Below are positions 1-11,168 of a DNA stretch of 64,000 bases, one piece after another. The stretch comes from Cladopsammia gracilis (lineage: Eukaryota > Cnidaria > Anthozoa > Scleractinia > Dendrophylliidae), in assembly GCA_022457155.1 (NCBI GenBank), contig JAJGOT010000745.1, positions 62,001 through 126,000 on the forward strand, given 5' to 3'. The notes under the pieces were generated by a model. It ran no database searches and was not told the DNA's origin. It was given only the letters and a program-made list of their open reading frames with translations. The position numbers were made by a program, and so were the translations under genes. Numbering within the stretch: the first letter of the stretch is position 1; every line of letters starts with the position of its first letter.

Positions 1-228
1 GGACAGTTGGATCGTCCAGGGGCATTATGTCTTGAGAAATGTGGCAATCATTATAATCTTCTTGTATGCAATTGCGACAATGGTCGGGTTGACCAGTTTA
101 CAGTGGAAGGTTGTTTCACTGGAAAAACTGTTGATAAGTTACAAGACCCCACAGGCATAACCACAACACCAGATGGGCGTATTTTAGTTACTGATTATCA
201 GGGCAAAAAAATATATATCCTAAAATAA
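1..228 (+). CDS. TRIM-NHL protein, C-terminal end (partial, cut by window edge)
   Basis: The frame is open from base 1 to the TAA at 226-228 and encodes the last 75 residues of a TRIM-NHL protein. It matches the C-termini of the three complete copies downstream, sharing the CLEKCGNHYNLLVCN and TVEGCFTGKTVDKLQ stretches and the KKIYILK end. It covers the last two NHL blades. It is a fourth paralog: the variable spots read DRPGA, CD, D and TDYQG, unlike any other copy. The start lies left of the window, so no start codon should be assigned. Function is inferred from the complete copies: substrate or RNA recognition by an E3 ligase. Confidence 0.9.
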   Translation, partial: GQLDRPGALCLEKCGNHYNLLVCNCDNGRVDQFTVEGCFTGKTVDKLQDPTGITTTPDGRILVTDYQGKKIYILK

Positions 229-350
229 GCCGAGCAAAGTGTAAAGAGAAGCTGATCAAACTTATAAAGAGAATAGCAGCTAAAGACATTCTGAAAGCAA
301 GTTAGTATCCAGTGATTTAAGAGAAATCTGACAATTCTTATTATATGTGA

Positions 351-978
351 GTCACACAATGCTTCTCAGGGGAAGTATTGTGTGAAAACATAGTTAGCAG
401 CTGAAGATATTCAGTACAAGGACAACTCTAACAATTCTTATCTTCACTGCAGTCCTTATTTGTGAGTCACACAATGCTTCTCAGGGGAAGTATTGTGTGA
501 CAGCACAGTTAGCAGCTGAAGATATTCAGTACAAGGACAACTCTGACAATTCTTATCTTCACTGCAGTCATTATTTGTGAGTCACACAATGCTTCTCAGG
601 GGAAGTATTGCGTGACAACACAGTTAGCAGCTGAAGATATTCAGTACAAGGACAACTCTGACAATTCTTATCTTCACTGCAGTCATTATTTGTGAGTCAC
701 ACAATGCTTCTCAGGGGAAGTATTGTGTGACAACACAGTTAGCAGCTGAAGATATTCAGTACAAGGACAACTCTTACAATTGTTATCTTCACTGCATTCA
801 TTATTTGTGAGTCACACAATGCTTCTCAGGGGAAGTATTGTGTGACAACATAGTTAGCAGCTGAAGATACTCAGTACAAGGACAACTCTAACAATTCTTA
901 TCTTCACTGCAGTTATTATTTGTGAGTCACACAATGCTTCTCAGGAGAAGTATGGCGTGACAACACAGTTAGCAGCTG
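351..978 (+). repeat. 115-bp tandem repeat, six copies, each with a strong hairpin
   Basis: Six units start with GTCACACAAT at 351, 466, 581, 696, 811 and 926, an exact 115-bp period. Each begins with an inverted repeat, GTCACACAATGCTTC then a short loop then GAAGTATTGTGTGAC. This gives a 15-bp stem with one G-U wobble as RNA. The rest of the unit (AGCAGCTGAAGATATTCAGTAC and on) matches the 3' flanks of the other TRIM genes. The array begins about 120 bases after the TRIM stop, so it probably lies in the 3'UTR; transcription is inferred. Confidence 0.9.
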
Positions 979-1533
979 CAAACGAGATGAAAAATTAAAT
1001 GATTTTAAATGAATATGGGTTGATAATTTAATCATCATGTTAATGATTTCGTAGACATGTGTTCATTGCACTTTCAATTATACAACTGAAGTGTAATAAA
1101 TTTAAATTATAACTTCTCCTTATCACATTCAATTTTGCCAAATGCAACATTTATACTGTTTTAATTCAATGCCACCGTTGCAAGATTACTACAATATTGA
1201 ACAAAGAAAATGTAAAATATCTTCAATATATTTGAGCTGACTTACAAAAAATGATTATATGGAGTCTTAAATTAAACCCAAAGATGACTTTAGTCGCAAA
1301 ATTATTGATCCATGGTTGGGAACTTTATCTTTCAACAGCACTCGCCATTTGGGCGTGTGACTTTCAGAATAATACGACACTCACCTGGGAAAGTGGGTTC
1401 GTGCTTCATGTAATTTCCATTCGGCCTTTTCATTGCGATATTTTGCAACTTTTTCCAGCTTTTTTGTTAGGCTTCATTTTAATACCTTAACCAGCATTTT
1501 ATATATGTGACAAAGCACAATTTAACAAAATGA
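979..1533. other. TRIM downstream flank, no gene seen
   Basis: AT-rich DNA. The stretch with TTTTGCAACTTTTTCCAGC near 1443 matches the flanks of the other copies near 14027, 34068 and 54958, so it is ancestral duplicon sequence. No convincing reading frame. Confidence 0.6.
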
Positions 1534-1537
1534 TTAA

Positions 1538-2963
1538 GGTTACTGTAAACCTTCGAGGGTGCCTTCCCGAAAATCTTTCGTACTCGCGCTATTTTTAATG
1601 AAACCCCAGAAAACTATATATCACTGTAAAGCTAATAATTGTAGATTCCGAAAATAGCAATTATTTTTCCTGTTTTTCCTTTAGTTAAGCGCGCGCGAGC
1701 CTTAAACTCAAAACCGACGGTGTTTGCTTCACTGAATTACCAGTCTCCGTGTTGGCGCGAAAATAAAAACAAACTGGTCCGTGTCAGTCGAGAGTTAATG
1801 GCCTAACAAAGTGTGTGAGGCTTTTTCGATATTTTCATTGGTTCCCGAGTAAATCCACTTTGAAGTTGGACAATGGAAAATTGTTGTTTGCGCGTCACAC
1901 TTTGAGGCGCCACGAGAAAAGTATTTGGAATTTCGTAAAAGCCCCACACACTTTGGTGCATAAATATCCAGCAAACATACTGGCCAAGTTCCGTGAAAAT
2001 CTGACAAATCTACATACCCTATTAATTCATCTGAACAGAGGCCATTCTCGCAAACCTCGAGTTTTTGGCCTCGAAAGATTTTCACTGTTTTCACACCTCA
2101 TTTAAGCGGCTGTCATCGTGGTCGTGCCGCCAACCAATGAAATGAAACATAGAACCCCCTGAAGAGCATCGTCACTCAGCAGTGTAGGTATATTAGTCAA
2201 GTTATTTAATGGGAGGAACCATGGAAAAAACGGCAAAGTTTCGCGCAACTGCAAACCCAAATGAACGGAAAGAACGTAACCGGCGGAAAACGCAGCAAAA
2301 TTGTTGTGGAAACAAACGAGCGAAAAGGACCAGTGAGAGTTTTCAAAGAAATGAAAACACAACAGACGTGGCCGCGGAAATTGACCGAAAACACGCGCTG
2401 GTATCAGCAGTAAATGCAAGCGAGTAAGCTATTCATTCATTTATAATTCCTTTACTCTTCGCCGCGGTACTCTTCGCCGCGGTTCTCTTCACTCGTGACC
2501 TCTACAATTCTGCTTATCAAAAATTTCCACTTTGGCTTTAATAGTCAAATTGTAAATCTTCAGGAATTGGAACAAGCGTAGACGACCGTGTGAAACATGA
2601 AAAATGGTCGTGAAGAATACGCTATGACGCTATAATAGAATACGCTATGACGATGCGAAATGCGCTCCGCATTGCGATGTAAACAAAATATGCATAACAT
2701 GTAATGCGAGATCCCGCGGATAAAGTTTAGCGGGAAAAGTACAAGAAGGCGCTGCACTCCGGAAAGAGATTATCGGATTATCACACCTATAGCTACTTAT
2801 CAACTATTCTCTTGAAACTCTTTTTTAAGAATATCTCGAGTTCTTTTAATGATTTTGCAAAACTTCTTTCAATATTTTCTAGATTAATGTTATATCTTTA
2901 CAGAAATTAAAAAAAATAAAATAAAATTATGCAAAATGGGACCAATAAAGGTTTACAGTAAAC
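1538..2963. mobile_element. TTAA-flanked DNA transposon, apparently non-autonomous
   Basis: Flanked by TTAA at 1534-1537 and 2964-2967. Its ends are inverted: GGTTACTGTAAACCTT on the left, and the reverse complement of the right end reads GTTTACTGTAAACCTT. TTAA target duplication is typical of the piggyBac and Kolobok superfamilies; I cannot choose between them. The flanks continue the TRIM downstream sequence, as expected of an insertion. Inside are short frames (for example 2209-2427 plus, basic) that I do not recognise, and no transposase. Confidence 0.7.
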
Positions 2964-3114
2964 TTAAAGGGAGCCTTATGTGACAATTAACTAGTTTCAG
3001 TGCCTGTTTTGTAATAAGTGTAAGTAACCTGTAGTTTATTTGTAATTTTAACAAAATGTTGTGGACTCACTAGGCGCAGCCGAGGCGCAGCCGAGTGAGT
3101 CAGCAACAAATTTT

Positions 3115-4710
3115 GACCATGTGATGACGTAAATCGTGGTAAATAAGAGTCCACACCACGGAAAACCGGTGTAAATTTGTTTTTTACAACAATATTTAGA
3201 AAAAAATTAGCCTGTTCCAGGCGTTCAGATAGTGGGGAAAGCGCGAATAGTTGGGGAAGGCGCGAAGAAAAGCGAGCGAAAAAATTGCGGGAGGCGAGGC
3301 GAGGGAACGCCTGTAAACATTCTTAACAAAATGTCCTTCCGCCCACTTTTAGACCGCCAACTCAGTTGTCAATCATATGTCAATTAAAATAGGATTAGAT
3401 TTCCTGGGATTAGATTTGGTGTAATAAAGAGTGACAGGCCTACACGACTCCCTCGCGAGTGTTTTGGCCATTTTATATTTAAGCTCGCAAAATGATGCTT
3501 CATGTATTTGTAGCGGGTATATGGAGAATTCGAGGTGACTGAATTAAAAGCCTTCTAAACTCGCAAAATGATACAGACTATAGTCTCGAGGTCATTTGTG
3601 TTTTTAAGCTGTCTGCTAGTTTTGACCTCTTTGTCGGGGCGTCTGTTTAATAGCGTTGTTCTTTATTATGCCATCGTGGCATTTTTTAGAATAGCTCTGC
3701 AGTAAAACCTTTAACATTGCATGTAGGCTTAGAGCAAGCTTCGATTTGGAGGTCATTTTGAAATTATGCTGTATTCTCGGCGGTTTTCTTCAACTCTGGT
3801 TTCTTCAACTCGGCGGCTTTCTTCAGTCTGGAGCTCTGTCGCTCTGTTCAATCGGCGGCTTTCTTTAGTTTTGTTTGACCTCTTGCTGTGCTCATGTAGC
3901 CATTTTCTAGGAGAAGTTAACCAACAATGTTAGGTTTTTCACTCTCTCTGAATCTCTTAGGTAGTCGGATATATTAGTTTCAAATTATCGACCGTCAATG
4001 GTTTCTTGCAATTAGTTGCAAATATGTTGGTCCGAATTTTCAGAGATAATTGCAGCTTTTTATAAAGCTATGCAATGTTTCATAGAGAGTATAAATCAAG
4101 CGTATTTCAGTCACTGCTCCGCTTTGTAGTTGAGAATTGACGGTTTTTCCGGAGCTCTAATCTGTTTTTCTCCATGTCATTTGTGCAGTCAGTTCTTCTC
4201 ACTGCATTGTAATGAGTTTCACAGTCTAGCGACTGTTTTGTTTATGCCTCGATGAAAGCTGTCTTTCCTCCGCCATATCACATTTCTCATCAGCACTCGA
4301 GTGTTGACAAAGTGTCATAATTGACCAATCAGAGGGTATACGGGATCCCGGTATACCGGAACAACCTTTTGTTAAGAATGTTTACAGGCGTTCTTTCGCC
4401 TCCTCTTCCCAGCCTCCCCGCAATTTTTTCGCTCGCTTTTCTTCGCGCCTTCCCCAACTATTCGCGCTTTCCCCACTATCTGAACGCCTGGAACAGGCTA
4501 GAAAAAAATACAAGGAAAAATCGAAGTCTTGTTACAAAACGTAACAGCAAAGAAAGAGCAAGCGTTGTCTATAACTTTCTCGCAATCTGATTGGTTGTTT
4601 TCAAGCGCGCGTAAATGTAACGTGATGTTAAGCGCACGTGATGTCAAGCGCACGTGATGTTAGCGTCAGCACCGTTGTCTGGACTCTCATTTACCACTCA
4701 CGTCGACCAA
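3115..4710. mobile_element. Foldback-type element with long inverted repeats
   Basis: About 120 bases at 3208-3330 recur inverted at 4372-4502, sharing CCTGTTCCAGGCGTTCAGAT and the GGGGAAAGCGCGAATAG region. A weaker outer pair extends to about 3118 and 4705 (GGTAAATAAGAGTCCA against TGGACTCTCATTTACC). The middle holds no long reading frame. It interrupts the ancestral TRIM downstream flank, which is continuous near 34230 and 55110. The superfamily is not recognised and the outer ends are uncertain. Confidence 0.7.
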
Positions 4711-5674
4711 TCAGATTGCGAGTTTAGCGGCAATTGTGGTAAAAAGTGTTATTAACAGCTTGTGTAATTAGGTTTAGCTGCATTTTTTAATCATTGTTTA
4801 ATTTGTAACAATAAGAAAAGCATTTTTTATATATAATATGTAGATTTTTTAGATTAATCCTTTATAAACTCCCAAGAGTGCCAAACATCAAAATTCAAGA
4901 AAAATCCTAAAATATATTTTGTAAAATATTGAAAACAAATAGTACCATGCAAAAGTACTGCTGAAGAGGTTTCACTTGAACAGTCACACTATAGGATTTC
5001 GTCCACAGACTCAAAAGTTAAAACTACACTACATGTCTCCATAATTGACTCTGGGAGTGAAAGGGTTACACTGTTGGCATGATTATGTCAGACATTATTT
5101 AGTTGCATTGTCTCTTTTTTAATAAGAATGTAAAATGATCCTTAGCACTGCATGAATATATTAATTTTTGTTAGGCTTGATTTGAGTAACAACATTTTTC
5201 TATGTAAATATTTTAAATCGACTGTTTGAATGCTTATTTAGTTGCATAATGTCTTTTTATAATGAGAATATTAATTGTGTTTATTAGTTTAGCACCACAA
5301 GGTTAAATAAATAATTATATTTTTGTATTGTTACATGGATCTAAGTGATATATATTTCATTTTTACTTTTACATACATGCGTCCCAGTGAAACATTTGAG
5401 AGGAAAAACTAACAAATGCTGTTCAGCTGAGTTTCTCTTCAGGGTAAAAAGAGGTTTAAGATATTCGCTTTATAAAATACATGTAGTGGAATTCTACTGC
5501 GGGCATTGACAGTAATTTACTATAAATAATGTCAGTCTATATTGAACACCAACTTTCTCAAATAATTGAAGGGTTGTGGGCATAACCACCTTATGTTGAA
5601 TATTGGCATTTTTAAGGCAAAAATTGAAAAAAAGCACATTTTTTTCCCTAAAATAATGGCAGGTTCACATACAT
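4711..5674. other. Intergenic, duplicon remnants
   Basis: AT-rich. It contains pieces also found downstream of the other TRIM copies, such as TTATTTAGTTGCAT near 5237 and GGAAAAACTAACAAATGCTG near 5402 (compare 35701 and 56611). No gene seen. Confidence 0.5.
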
Positions 5675-5678
5675 TTAA

Positions 5679-6481
5679 AGTTACAGAGTACCTTCAGATC
5701 GACCATTTTATTGACATTTTTTAGGGGGCGTCAAAATAAAGTTTACAGAATGAACTTTCATCCAAAAGAAAAATAATCGAAAAATAGTGAAAATTGACGG
5801 AGAAATGACTGTATAACGTTTTGAATGGAAGTAAAAGTTTCTCTTTTGATTGACAGCCTAAGCGCTGTTTTCTCAAAGTTAATTTTTCGCTTGTAGGGGA
5901 CACTTTAAAGAGCTACAACTCAAAGGGAATTTGTTTGATTTTCCTCAAGCTAGGCTAACATATAATCAACAAAAACAATCAACAAAAACGTGTCGGCGAA
6001 TTTAGTACGTTTTCGTTACCGTAAGTCATTTAATTGTTTTGTAAAGTCTTTCATTGTGTGTTTCAATTAAAAAAAAAAGTGACGGCGAATTTCTTATTTT
6101 CGAAAACTTTTTTCGTCAAGAGCCATTTCTGTGCGATCACTCCAATTTTTTTCTCCCTTTTTCGAAAAATTCTGTAACTTTTTACTGCAATTGCAGAATA
6201 TGGGAAATCGCCGACACGTTTTTTTTAGCGCTCCGAGAACAAATCAAATTAGCAAAATACAATAATCGCTTTAAGTTATAGCGTTTTAAAGCTGATTCGG
6301 ACGTTCGAATTTAGATGTCGTAAAAAATTCGACAATTCATTTTATTACCAAATGGTTTCCATATTTAGATAGCCAGCTCTATAAGCTATAATTTGATATC
6401 TGGGCTTAGGTATATTAAGTGTGATCTTAAGACGCTTAAGAGCTGTTATACTGGAGACACCCCTGAAGGTACACGGTAACC
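5679..6481. mobile_element. TTAA-type MITE, copy 1
   Basis: Left flank TTAA at 5675-5678 and right flank TCAA at 6482-6485, a decayed TTAA. The ends are inverted: AGTTACAGAGTACCTTCAG on the left, GGTTACCGTGTACCTTCAG as reverse complement of the right. The body matches 49115-49826 throughout. No transposase frame, so it is a non-autonomous family. Confidence 0.8.
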
Positions 6482-6534
6482 TCAAGTGAAAGAGATCCCA
6501 CGGGGGCCAAGAGATCATGCATTTTCACTGAAAA

Positions 6535-8490
6535 AAAGTAAGTAAGGTAAGGTAACACACACGAGCCACAGGTGACCCACTCGGCCGGAGCTTTGCCTGG
6601 TTTCTGTAGCATGAAGCGACTTAATGAATATTGCTACTCCCCCCTGGATGGGATGCTGCACACAGGGTTAAAAAAAAAAACAGAATTTTGTCGCCAGTAC
6701 CCGCATTATACATCTTGGTGGAAAGAGACAATGTGGAGTAAAGTTTCTTGTCTGAGGAAACAACACAATGGTAATGTACCCATTTATATACCTGGGTGGA
6801 GAGAGACAATGTGGAGTAACGTTTCTTGTCTAAGGAAACAACACACTGACAATGTACCCATTTATACACCTGGGTGAAGAGAGACAATGTGGAGTAAGTG
6901 TCTTGTCTAAGGAAACAACACACTGGCAATGTACCCATTTATACACCTTGGTGGAGAGAGACAATGTGGAGTAAAGTTTCTTGTCTAAGGAAACAACACA
7001 CTGGCAATGTACCCATTTATACACCTGGGTGGAGAGGGACAATGTGGAGTAAAGTGTCTTGTCTAAGGAAACAACACACTGGCAATGTACCCATTTATAC
7101 ACCTGGGTTTAGAGAGACAATGTGGAGTAAAGTTTCTTGTCTAAGGAAACAACACACTGGCAATGCACCCATTTATACACCTGGGTTTAGAGAGACAATG
7201 TGGAGTAAAGTTTCTTGTCTAAGGAAACAACACACGGGCAATGTACCAATTTATACACCTGGGTGAAGAGAGACAATGTGGAGTAAGTGTCTTGTCTAAG
7301 GAAACAACACACTGGCAATGCACCCATTTATACACCTTGGTGGAGAGAGACAATGTGCAGTAAAGTGTCTTGTCTAAGGAAACAACACACTGGCAATGTA
7401 CCCATTTATACACCTGGGTGAAGAGAGACAATGTGGAGTAAAGTTTTTTTTTTTCTAAGGGAAAAAAAAATTGGCAATGTACCCATTTATACACCTGGGT
7501 GGAGAGAGACAATGTGGAGTAAAGTTTCTTGTCTAAGGAAACAACACACTGGCAATGTACCCATTTATACACCTGGGTGAAGAGAGACAATGTGGAGTAA
7601 GTGTCTTGTCTAAGGAAACAACACACTGGCAATGCACCCATTTATACACCTTGGTGGAGAGAGACAATGTGGAGTAAAGTGTCTTGTCTAAGGAAACAAC
7701 ACACTGGCAATGTACCCATTTATACACCTGGGTGGAGAGAGACATTGTGGAGTAAAGTTTCTTGTCTAAGGAAACAACACACTGGCAATGTACCCATTTA
7801 TACACCTGGGTGGAGAGAGACAATGTGGAGTAAAGTTTCTTGTCTAAGGAAACAACACACTGGCAATGTACCCATTTATACACCTGGGTGGAGAGAGACA
7901 ATGTGGAGTAAAGTTTCTTGTCTAAGGAAACAACACACTGGCAATGTACCCATTTATACACCTGGGTGGAGAGAGACAATGTGGAGTAAAGTTTCTTGTC
8001 TAAGGAAACAACACACTGGCAATGTACCCATTTATACACCTGGGTGGAGAGAGACAATGTGGAGTAAAGTTTCTTGTCTAAGGAAACAACACACTGGCAA
8101 TGTACCCATTTATACACCTGGGTGGAGAGAGACAATGTGGAGTAAAGTTTCTTGTCTAAGGAAACAACACACTGGCAATGTACCCATTTATACACCTGGG
8201 TGGAGAGAGACAATGTGGAATAAAGTTTCTTGTCTAAGGAAACAACACACTGGCAATGCACCCATTTATACACCTGGGTGGAGAGAGACAATGTGGAGTA
8301 AAGTTTCTCAGTTGTCTAAGGAAACAACACACTGGCAATGTACCCACATATATATCTTGGTGGAGAGAGACAATGTGGAGTAAAGTTTCTTGTCTAAGGA
8401 AACAACACGACGGCTTTGAACAATGGACTTTGAGATCTGAAGTCTAATGCGCTAACCATGCATCACCACAGTGCCTCCACAAGTAAGTAA
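6535..8490 (-). repeat. tRNA-derived SINE whose core is expanded into a 78-bp minisatellite
   Basis: About 22 units of 78 bp run from about 6700 to 8410, each with GGTGGAGAGAGACAATGTGG and AAGGAAACAACACACTGG. They lie between the two halves of a SINE. The tail is at 6550-6700. The tRNA-like head is on the minus strand at about 8408-8478, with a pol III A/B-box pattern. Paralogous positions 36350-37275 and 57220-58150 carry the same SINE with one unit, so the array is a local amplification. Because 78 is divisible by three, long frames stay open on both strands; these are not genes. The SINE is flanked by AAGTAAGTAA-like direct repeats. Confidence 0.85.
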
Positions 8491-8815
8491 TTAGTAAACA
8501 ATTAATTATTTAGGCAGGGTGGGCTATTCAGCAAAATGGCAAGTATTCAGAGGGGACCTGTACACCGTATATGACAATTTTTTTTTAAAGTTACAGCTGT
8601 GGAATATTTTTGGTCTAAGTGGATCTCTTTTACTTCAACTACTGTAACATTAACCAGCCATTAATTTTAAGTCAGCAACAAAATGCTCTTTTGGCTAAAA
8701 AATCCCCGAAATTTATGAGTGGAAAATGCTGAAATTAAACAGGTGGTCATGCCCTCAGTCCTTTAATTTTTATTTCCCTTGTGTTCCAAGCTTTAACCAA
8801 ATACAGAGTGTCCGT
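8491..8815. other. Duplicon flank, no gene
   Basis: Matches the flank right of the SINE in the other copies (CAGAGGGGACCT near 8549, compare 37346 and 58219). No gene seen. Confidence 0.5.
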
Positions 8816-8817
8816 AT

Positions 8818-9075
8818 TAAGCGGGTAAATTTTAGAGGAAATGTATGGGCGTTCGGCCGGGACCATATTAAATAACAGTGTGTCTGTATTAAGCGGGTGT
8901 CCGTAATAACGGGGTGTCTGTATTAAGCGGGTGTCCGTAGTAAGCGTGTGTTCGTATTAAGCGGGTGTCCGTATTAAGTGGGTGTCCGTATTAAGCGGGT
9001 GTCCGTATTAAGCGGGTGTCCGTATTAAGCGGGTGTCTGTATTAAGTGGGTGTCCGTGAAGCGTGGTTCGACTGT
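8818..9075 (+). repeat. 18-bp tandem repeat (GTGTCCGTATTAAGCGGG)n
   Basis: About ten imperfect copies of GTGTCCGTATTAAGCGGG, preceded by the GGGCGTTCGGCCGGGACC segment. The same segments form an 80-bp array at 45980-46270, again just left of a TRIM upstream block. Confidence 0.85.
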
Positions 9076-9470
9076 ACTAATCGTTAATAATATGAATCAC
9101 GGAGTTTGCAGTCAAAATTATCCTTTCTTTGTCAATTTAGTTTTATTTGCTTTTAGCAGTGACAATTAAGGTGGTCGTTGGCCGCATTATCAGGGTTATG
9201 GGAGGAACGGGGCTTTCTGATAAGAAAACTGTACTTTTGCTCACATGACACGTGATTACGAGTGATTTTCATTTGAAATCAGCTTTTCAAAATGGCGGAA
9301 GCCTTGCGGTATGTGTATTCAAGGAGCGATTTTTACGGTTTTAATTTTTATTTCCGGACTTTTTTCGCTTCCATCATATTATTTAGGGATTGAAGTGGGC
9401 AAAAAAGCTGAAAACTCAAAATCGAGAAAATATGTCGTCCGGGCCCTTTTCGCGTAAAGCGGCCCATATG
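9076..9470. other. Intergenic, no gene seen
   Basis: No open frame of note. The motif AAAATGGCGGAAG near 9289 resembles a promoter-type site, but nothing coding follows it. Confidence 0.4.
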
Positions 9471-10860
9471 ATTACCGGTAATTGACTTTTTTAGAATTCC
9501 AAATACATATATAGTCTCTTGATATATTGCAACATGACTGCATGATCAAACGTACAGATCATGAGAATTTAGAAAATGATCAACAAGGGTGAATTGCCTT
9601 ACGGATAATGAAATGTCTTCTCCCAACAAATTTGATAATAAATGTATGAAGACCGGTAAGGAGAATTTGCATGTTGGTATTGGGGTTAAACGGTAATACA
9701 AGTAGGCTGGGGAATCACGCGAAATAGCGCTGGCAATCGTGACTGAGACGCGACGCCCCTCAAGGATGGAGGAGGGGAGGGGGGGGGGGGCGGGGGAGAC
9801 ACCGATATAAAAATGACTCCCCCCCCCTCCCCACGGGGAAATACTGATATAAAAATGACGGTGGTGCTCGTCGTACCTTTTAGGGGACAAAATTTGTAGA
9901 TTGGTAGCGCTAAGATAATAAAATCTAAAATGACCACGGTTAGAATTATCGCGGTACATTTTACGGCATTGAGCACAAAAATGTGACTAGAATTGGTACC
10001 TCTTAGAAGTAAAACTGATCAATTAGAGCCACGCCCATCAAACGAGATTCTGGTACCTTTTAGGTCGTTTTTCGAAAATTTTCGACAAGCAGCGCCGTCA
10101 TTTTTATACATACTCACTTTCGGGGTCGTCAGATTAAAATCAAGAGAAATTTTTAAACATAGAGAGAGCGGAAGACGGAACCTAAAATCGAGACACCTCG
10201 GATTTTATCAGATGGTTGAAATGTCTGATGATTACAGCTGAATACAGGGCCACTTTATTGATGGTACATCTTAGTTTTGATTGCTTGAAGTCTTTGTGAA
10301 ACAAGGCATATTACCAAGAGCTTATTATAAGCTCCTGATATCACACAATGAGATGCAGATTAGTGATCCAGAAAATTACAAGAAATGTAGGGTATTGAGC
10401 AAAAAAAATTATGGAACCTCTTTAGTAGGGGTAAATAACACATTTGAGCCACGACTATTAAACTGGATTCTTGTACCTTTTAAAGCTTTTTTTTTAATTT
10501 CAGACGAGCACTCTCGTCATTTTTTCATGGGAGTACCCCCCTCCGGGCGCGACGTACGAGGGTGGGAGACGATTTACACGCGCTCTCGCGTGATTGCCTG
10601 CGCGACTGTCCCTGAGAGATATGTGGGGCTACTCGTATTATAAAACGGTAAATAAGGTATTTGTACAGTAGTTAACAAATTCATCTTCTTTCCATTCTGA
10701 GATGTTCCAAAATCGACAAGTTATATGTAAAATATACCAAAGACAAGGCGATGAGTTCCTAATCACGCTTCATTGCATATCAAACACGAGAAAAGAGTTG
10801 CGAAATTCGATTTGCTTCAGTTGATACTTTGAGAAACACTTACTCCCTTTCTTAAGCTGA
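9471..10860. repeat. TRIM upstream duplicon block
   Basis: Nearly identical to 46281-47680 and partly to 29240-30900. It holds dispersed repeat segments (GAGCCACGCCCATCAAA, TCGAAAATTTTCGAC) and G/C runs at 9780-9830 that create spurious proline-rich frames. No gene seen; it is upstream sequence carried along with the TRIM gene. Confidence 0.7.
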
Positions 10861-10909
10861 ACTTATTTCAACGAGGAATTATGGATTCAAAAAAATATCG
10901 TATCAAAAC

Positions 10910-11095
10910 GTGCAACTGTGTGTGATTTGTTTTGTTTTTGGCTCAGTTGAGATAATTATTCCTGACAGCTATGCAAGAAGACCTTTGAAAGTTCTTACAA
11001 CTTCCGCTCTGCTGAGGTCAGAGGGTACGGATAGATTGCTAAAATCTGGTTGGCTGCCTGCGCATGCAGAAAAATGCAAACTGACATTGTTTTAA
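10910..11095 (+). other. Conserved small frame upstream of TRIM (unrecognised)
   Basis: A 61-codon frame (VQLCVICFVFGS... ending in LTLF) recurs at 30969-31169 and 47699-47888. Most substitutions between the three copies are third-position and silent: GAG/GAA, ATA/ATT, GAC/GAT, AGA/AGG, CTG/CTA and ACG/ACA. Only two codons change the residue. A shared in-frame ATG is missing: only the 47699 copy has one, because of a one-base difference in an A-run. It could be a decayed exon, a 5'UTR or promoter sequence that happens to be open, or a short protein. A GCGCATGC site (NRF1-like) lies near 11060. Confidence 0.3.
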
Positions 11096-11120
11096 GTTTC
11101 TCGGAATCAAAACAAGTCGA

Positions 11121-11147
11121 ATGGGTGTGTTTAGTAGTCGCTTCTAA
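11121..11147 (+). promoter_or_regulatory. Conserved upstream ORF in the TRIM leader
   Basis: ATG GGT GTG TTT AGT AGT CGC TTC TAA, eight codons, ends 21 bases before the TRIM start. It is kept in all three complete copies; copy 31200-31223 lacks one AGT codon but keeps frame and stop. A second upstream ATG at 11158 overlaps the TRIM start in another frame and ends at 11184. Both would be expected to lower translation of the main ORF; this is inferred. Confidence 0.55.
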
Positions 11148-11168
11148 ACAAGCTGCTATGCTAAAACG

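Noticed and set aside
2209..2427. 72-codon basic plus-strand frame
   Set aside because: Inside a TTAA element, no recognised domain and overlapped by minus frames of similar length.
7533..8383. Frames of 252 and 260 codons on opposite strands over the same bases
   Set aside because: Both are produced by a 78-bp tandem repeat divisible by three; the unit is a non-coding SINE core.
9546..9976. Proline- and glycine-rich minus-strand frames
   Set aside because: They are created by G/C homopolymer runs in a dispersed repeat and are not conserved in frame in the paralog at 46400-46690.
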